Assembly: GCA_017501055.1 (NCBI GenBank)
Contig: JAFVXP010000008.1
Coordinates: forward strand, 1-16,986
Source: Clostridia bacterium
Lineage (GTDB): Bacteria; Bacillota; Clostridia; Oscillospirales; CAG-382
Direction of reading: 5' to 3'
DNA length: 16,986 nucleotides
Numbering within the stretch: position 1 is the stretch's first letter; each line of letters opens with the position of its first letter. The position numbers were made by a program, and so were the translations under genes. Below are positions 13,702 through 16,986 of this stretch, piece by piece. Below the pieces are notes generated by a model. The model searched no databases, was not told where the DNA came from, and saw nothing but the letters and a program-made list of their open reading frames with translations.

Positions 13702-14874
13702 ATGGAAAACGAACGCAATACCGAAAAACAGGAAAATATAAAACAAAACGGCGGAAATAACCGCAACAACCGCAGAGGCAACCACCGCTACGGCAGAAAC
13801 GGCAACCGCCACCATCATCGCAGACCGAATAATAACAAGCCTGTCGATAAAAACGAAGCTCCTAACGAAAACGTAAATATTGAAGAACCGAAGGAGCAAA
13901 AGATTCAGACCGAGCCCCAGTTCGGAACGGGCTTTACCCCCGAACCCGAACCCGAACGTAAATATATGTTCGATTACGAGCCCGAAGCAGAAGCTCCCGT
14001 GCCCGAAGAGGTCAAGACCATTGAGGTCGTCGGCATAAAATTCCGCAACGGCGGAAAGATCTATTATTTCGCACCGAACGATATCAAGTTCGAAAAGGGC
14101 GAGCACGCCGTTGTCGAAACGGTTCGCGGTGTTGAATACGGCGAGGTTTCGCTTGGTAATAAGCTCGTTGGCGAATCGGAGGTCGTTTTCCCGCTTAAAC
14201 CGGTCCTTCGTAAGGCAACCAAGGAAGACGACGAGCGTAACGCAGAAAACCGCCGTCTTGAAGAAAAGGCAAGACCGATATGGCAGGAAAAGGTCGAAAA
14301 GAACGGCTTGGAAATGCAGCTTGTCGACGTTGAATATACTCACGATAATGCAAAGCTCTGCTTCTATTTCACGGCAGACGGACGTGTTGACTTCCGTGAG
14401 CTTGTAAAAGACCTTGCAGGCGTTTTCCGCACAAGGATCGAGCTTCGCCAGATCGGTGTTCGTGACGAGGCAAAGCTTTTCGGCGGTCTTGGCAGCTGCG
14501 GCAGACCCTTCTGCTGTAATACCTTCCTTCCCGATTTTGCACAGGTTTCGATAAAAATGGCAAAAGAGCAAAACCTTTCGCTTTCTTCCTCAAAGATAAG
14601 CGGTGCTTGCGGAAGATTGATGTGCTGTTTGCGTTTCGAGCACGATACCTATGAAAGAGAATATGCAACCTTCCCGAAGGTAGATACCATTGTCGATACC
14701 CCCAAGGGCAGAGGTGTTATTGTTGAAAGCAGCTTCTTGACGGGTAAGATAAAGGTCAAGATGAATAACGACCAGTCGCTTAAGATCTTCGGCAAGGGCG
14801 AGCTTAAAGTCATCGGCACGATAAAAGTCAAAGACGACGTAAGCGAAGATTTGAAAAAACTCGAAGATAAATAG
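13702..14874 (+). CDS. ricT: RicT (YaaT), PSP1-domain regulator of RNase Y
   Basis: A 390-residue cytosolic protein of the PSP1/YaaT family. In Bacillus RicT joins RicA and RicF, carries iron-sulphur clusters and promotes RNA maturation by RNase Y, affecting sporulation, competence and biofilm. The PSP1 core starts at about residue 106 (VVGIKFRNGGKIYYF). Cysteines typical of the family are 220, 266, 271, 272, 303, 308 and 309, in GSCGRPFCCNTFLP and GACGRLMCCLRFE. The first 105 residues are an extra low-complexity region: Asn/Arg/His-rich and basic at 15-46, then Glu/Pro-rich and acidic. The B. subtilis protein (about 275 residues) lacks it. The ATG at 13702 has GGAG 8 bp upstream; a TTG 6 bp earlier is too close to that site. 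Confidence 0.95.
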   Translation: MENERNTEKQENIKQNGGNNRNNRRGNHRYGRNGNRHHHRRPNNNKPVDKNEAPNENVNIEEPKEQKIQTEPQFGTGFTPEPEPERKYMFDYEPEAEAPVPEEVKTIEVVGIKFRNGGKIYYFAPNDIKFEKGEHAVVETVRGVEYGEVSLGNKLVGESEVVFPLKPVLRKATKEDDERNAENRRLEEKARPIWQEKVEKNGLEMQLVDVEYTHDNAKLCFYFTADGRVDFRELVKDLAGVFRTRIELRQIGVRDEAKLFGGLGSCGRPFCCNTFLPDFAQVSIKMAKEQNLSLSSSKISGACGRLMCCLRFEHDTYEREYATFPKVDTIVDTPKGRGVIVESSFLTGKIKVKMNNDQSLKIFGKGELKVIGTIKVKDDVSEDLKKLEDK

Positions 14875-14997
14875 CATTGTGCTTTTCCGCAATGCATCGA
14901 TATAAATCCTGTCGGGATTTATATCATATCGAATTTACGAAGTAAATATATCGATTTCGCTTTTGCGAAAATATCGAATTGCAAAGCAATATATCGA
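14874..14997. repeat. Mini-hairpin array 2 (ATATCGA spacers)
   Basis: Five hairpins follow the ricT stop. They are GCATTGTG/CCGCAATGC-type (14874-14895), GATATAAATCC/GGATTTATATC (14899-14925, 11 bp), ATTTAC-GAA-GTAAAT (14933-14947), TTTCGC-TTTT-GCGAAA (14955-14970) and ATTGC-AAA-GCAAT (14978-14990). Identical ATATCGA words separate the later ones at 14926, 14948, 14971 and 14991 (steps 22, 23, 20). The stem sequences all differ while the spacer is constant. The array lies before the terminator, so it should form the 3' untranslated part of the ricT transcript. No gene is seen in it. Confidence 0.82.
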
Positions 14998-14998
14998 C

Positions 14999-15032
14999 AA
15001 AAAATGCAGGCATAACGCCTGCATTTTCTTTT
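14999..15032. terminator. Bidirectional terminator of holB-ricT and the lipoprotein gene
   Basis: AAAATGCAGGC (15001-15011) pairs with GCCTGCATTTT (15017-15027) around ATAAC. T-rich sequence follows on both strands. The stem words are shared with the terminator at 16746-16777. Confidence 0.88.
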
Positions 15033-15049
15033 ATGGTTGGGGAGATAGT

Positions 15050-16621
15050 TTAATTCTGCGGAGTTATTTCATACATGAGAGCGAGGAATGCTTCGTCACC
15101 GGTGAGGTCGAAAATCGCAAACCAATCGAATCTTTCGTGTGCCTTGTTGTATATACCCAAATCGTAATAACCGTCGTTGTTCGAATCGAACACGAACAAT
15201 TCCACGTCTTCTTTTAAGAAAGGAAGATAGGCAGACTCGCCGACAGTCAACGTCTTTTCACCGATTTTGATTTCGACGGAATAGAAATAATAGCCTTCGC
15301 CGTATTCCTTCGCATCGGCAGGGGTAAATTCCCAGGTTATAAGGTCTTTTTTGCCGTCACCGTCAATGTCGACGGTTATAGAATCTTCCTTAATCTCGAT
15401 ATCATCGGGGAAAATATCAATATCGCTGTAAGAACCGATATAACGTTCGTTAGAATTTTCAAGGTTTTTCAATTCGGTCTTAACGTGTGCTGTGTCGAGA
15501 ATGGGTTCACCAACGTAATATATATCGCCGATTGCGGTTTCAAAGCTCTTTCCGTCGGGTGTAAAGAATTTGAGTGTTTTATCCTTGTCGATTATGTTGG
15601 TTTCGACCTTGGTCAATTCCGAATCAACAAAATCTTTAAGCTTCGAACCGTTATATTTATATAGTCTCGTCAGATACATATAGTGTTCATCAAAAGTATA
15701 GAGCACAAATGCTTTTCCGTCGCCTTCTGTTCCGTCAAAGAAAAGAATAGGGTAGATTTCGTCTGCGATAGAAACGAAATTAACAAACTTGATTTTATTC
15801 TTTTCAAGATATTCCTTGTTTGTTTTTTCAAAGTCGACGGGATATTGTTTCAAGCGTGCGTCAATGGTTTCCTTGTCAACGGTTTCTTCTTTGCCGTTGG
15901 ATTCTATCGTGTATACGTTTTCCCACCCGTCGTAATTGTATTTTACCAAGGTTTTGAAATCGCAGGTTTCTTTATCCAAACTGCGAACAGTGCCTTCAAG
16001 AATTTCTGCACCGCCCGAACCACGAGCGAATATATCGCCGTTTTCTAAAATAACGCAGGAATATCTGGACCAGAATGCATCTAAAAGAACGGGTTGGTTA
16101 TCGCAAAGAGTGAATATTGCATGAATAAATCCGTCTTCGGACATAAACAAAAGCTCGTCGATGCCGTCTTTGTTTAGGTCGGATAACGCATAACCGAACT
16201 TTTCAACGGAGGGGTTGGAGTAGGACGAATCCATTTCGATAAGCATATTGCTCCAATCCCCCTCGATTTCTCTTTTAGGGTTACCCAAGAATTTATCGGA
16301 CAATTCAAAATCTTTAGAATGACCGCCATTCCAATACGATTCAAACGCAGGGCTCAAACGAGCATTGACGAGCTCTTGAAGCTTGTTGACTAAGCCCATA
16401 TATCCTTTGGGTACTGCAATAATATTTTCGATTTTGTTGTCGTCTTCCGAGGTTTCCTGCGAATTATCTTCCGAAATATTGCTTTCCGTATTGGAAACGG
16501 GGGAGGAAATATCTTCCTTGCTCGTGGCTGAATTTTGTTTGTCGGACGTGCCTGCATTAGTGCAAGAGGCAAGCATAAACGACAGTACGAGAAGTAGTGG
16601 AATGACGATTTTTTTGAACAT
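15050..16621 (-). CDS. Secreted lipoprotein with calcium-loop-like motifs, function unknown
   Basis: A 523-residue protein exported and lipid-anchored to the membrane: a basic start, a hydrophobic core and the lipobox LASC with Cys20. A Ser/Thr/Asn/Glu-rich spacer at 21-65 follows, as in surface lipoproteins. Three Asp-rich loops resemble FG-GAP/VCBS or EF-hand calcium sites: DLNKDGIDELLF (148-159), DIDGDGKKDLI (418-428) and DSNNDGYYDLG (479-489). The remainder is beta-rich, with no enzyme motif I recognise. GGGGGA stands before the ATG. It is a single gene with its own promoter and a terminator at its 3' end. A sensor or substrate-binding role is possible but unsupported. Confidence 0.85.
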   Translation of the reverse strand: MFKKIVIPLLLVLSFMLASCTNAGTSDKQNSATSKEDISSPVSNTESNISEDNSQETSEDDNKIENIIAVPKGYMGLVNKLQELVNARLSPAFESYWNGGHSKDFELSDKFLGNPKREIEGDWSNMLIEMDSSYSNPSVEKFGYALSDLNKDGIDELLFMSEDGFIHAIFTLCDNQPVLLDAFWSRYSCVILENGDIFARGSGGAEILEGTVRSLDKETCDFKTLVKYNYDGWENVYTIESNGKEETVDKETIDARLKQYPVDFEKTNKEYLEKNKIKFVNFVSIADEIYPILFFDGTEGDGKAFVLYTFDEHYMYLTRLYKYNGSKLKDFVDSELTKVETNIIDKDKTLKFFTPDGKSFETAIGDIYYVGEPILDTAHVKTELKNLENSNERYIGSYSDIDIFPDDIEIKEDSITVDIDGDGKKDLITWEFTPADAKEYGEGYYFYSVEIKIGEKTLTVGESAYLPFLKEDVELFVFDSNNDGYYDLGIYNKAHERFDWFAIFDLTGDEAFLALMYEITPQN

Positions 16622-16679
16622 AGGAAGTTCCCCCTTTTTAAAATTTTTTTGTGCGTTAAAAAACGCTTTTCTTAATTAT

Positions 16680-16708
16680 AGAGTACAACACAAAAATCAT
16701 TATGTCAA
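16680..16708 (-). promoter_or_regulatory. Promoter of the lipoprotein gene
   Basis: On the minus strand a perfect TTGACA (complement of 16703-16708) is followed after 17 bp by TACTCT (complement of 16680-16685). A TATAAT 5 bp further on would need a 22-bp spacer. The leader is about 50 nt with a short hairpin-forming GCGTTTTTTAACGC stretch. Confidence 0.6.
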
Positions 16709-16745
16709 CCCTGAATTTTCCAAAATTTGTGTATTTTTTGTAAAT

Positions 16746-16777
16746 AAAAAATGCAGGCGTTTTCACCTGCATTTTTC
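16746..16777 (-). terminator. Terminator of the endonuclease/exonuclease/phosphatase gene
   Basis: ATGCAGG and CCTGCAT (16751-16757 and 16766-16772), extended by A and T runs, close an 8-nt loop 17 bp after the stop codon of the minus-strand gene. The minus strand ends in a T tract. Confidence 0.85.
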
Positions 16778-16793
16778 TTATGAATTTGGTGGG

Positions 16794-16986
16794 TTATTTA
16801 TTGTCTTCCGCTGTTTTCGGCTTGAACTCAAATTCTGCATAGATTAGGTTATGGTCGGAATGACCCGTAACGTTCATATCGCTCGAAATGAATTTAAATT
16901 CATCGGTATAAAAGACGTTGTCAAGCGGAAGCTTGTCTTCGGGATAGGTTATAAAGGTCTTGTCCTTTGCGTTAACACGGCTTAAG
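16794..16986 (-). CDS. Endonuclease/exonuclease/phosphatase family protein, C-terminal end
   Basis: The last 63 residues of a protein whose start lies beyond the window. The segment FYTDEFKF, a short strand, then GHSDHNLIYAEFEF contains the SDH motif, the catalytic Asp-His pair that ends the fold of the metal-dependent endonuclease/exonuclease/phosphatase superfamily (DNase I, ExoIII and phospholipid phosphatase relatives). The tail after it is short and polar (KPKTAEDNK). The substrate cannot be judged from this fragment. Confidence 0.85.
   Translation of the reverse strand, partial: LSRVNAKDKTFITYPEDKLPLDNVFYTDEFKFISSDMNVTGHSDHNLIYAEFEFKPKTAEDNK

Noticed and set aside
13480..14571. A 363-residue reading frame on the minus strand opposite holB and ricT
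   Set aside because: It is antisense to two clearly recognised genes, has no ribosome site, and its hydrophobic composition is a by-product of the GAA/AAG-rich ricT codons.

Overview
The window looks like a chromosomal segment of a Gram-positive, spore-forming Clostridia-type bacterium, probably an uncultured Oscillospirales/Eubacteriales-like gut organism. This is inferred from moderate GC, strong AGGAGG-type ribosome sites, TTGACA/TATAAT promoters, a preQ1-I riboswitch, and sporulation-linked families (YtvI-like, RicT, CotH). No phage, insertion sequence, CRISPR array or resistance cassette is visible. The species cannot be named from the sequence alone.

Layout, left to right. (1) 1-262: the 3' end of tuf (EF-Tu) and its terminator. 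(2) 318-1686, minus strand: a PadR-type regulator and an overlapping HAAS-like membrane protein, with a dyad-symmetric site over the promoter. (3) 1783-3444, plus strand: promoter, preQ1-I riboswitch with an intrinsic terminator, a VUT/YhhQ-family queuosine-precursor transporter and a translationally coupled SDR oxidoreductase. (4) 3447-3748: an array of mini-hairpins and, on the minus strand, tRNA-Ser(GGA) with an encoded CCA. (5) 3872-5108: a YtvI-like AI-2E family membrane protein behind a sigma-E-like promoter; its last codons lie inside a 66-bp repeat. (6) 5149-10416, minus strand: a probable operon of a small membrane protein, a 1113-residue lamin-tail/CotH-kinase surface protein, a VTC-type polyphosphate polymerase domain protein and a DUF4956 membrane protein. 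(7) 10462-11350, plus strand: three small proteins of unknown function. (8) 11347-12562, minus strand: type II pantothenate kinase and an XRE-like protein. (9) 12726-14874, plus strand: holB (DNA polymerase III delta') and ricT. (10) 14874-15032: a second mini-hairpin array ending in a bidirectional terminator. (11) 15050-16621, minus strand: a lipoprotein with calcium-loop-like motifs. (12) 16794-16986, minus strand: the C-terminal end of an endonuclease/exonuclease/phosphatase family protein.

How genes work together. The riboswitch should shut off import of a queuosine precursor when preQ1 is plentiful, and it places an SDR of unknown substrate under the same control. The CotH/VTC/DUF4956 genes form a tight operon (17-bp gap, then a 4-bp overlap), suggesting one membrane process that links an extracytoplasmic kinase-like domain to a cytosolic polyphosphate-polymerase-like domain. 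holB-ricT repeats the order seen in Bacillus.

The least explained structures are non-coding. Two mini-hairpin arrays share one architecture but use different spacer words, and a 66-bp element occurs twice in opposite orientation about 3 kb apart, each time next to a terminator.
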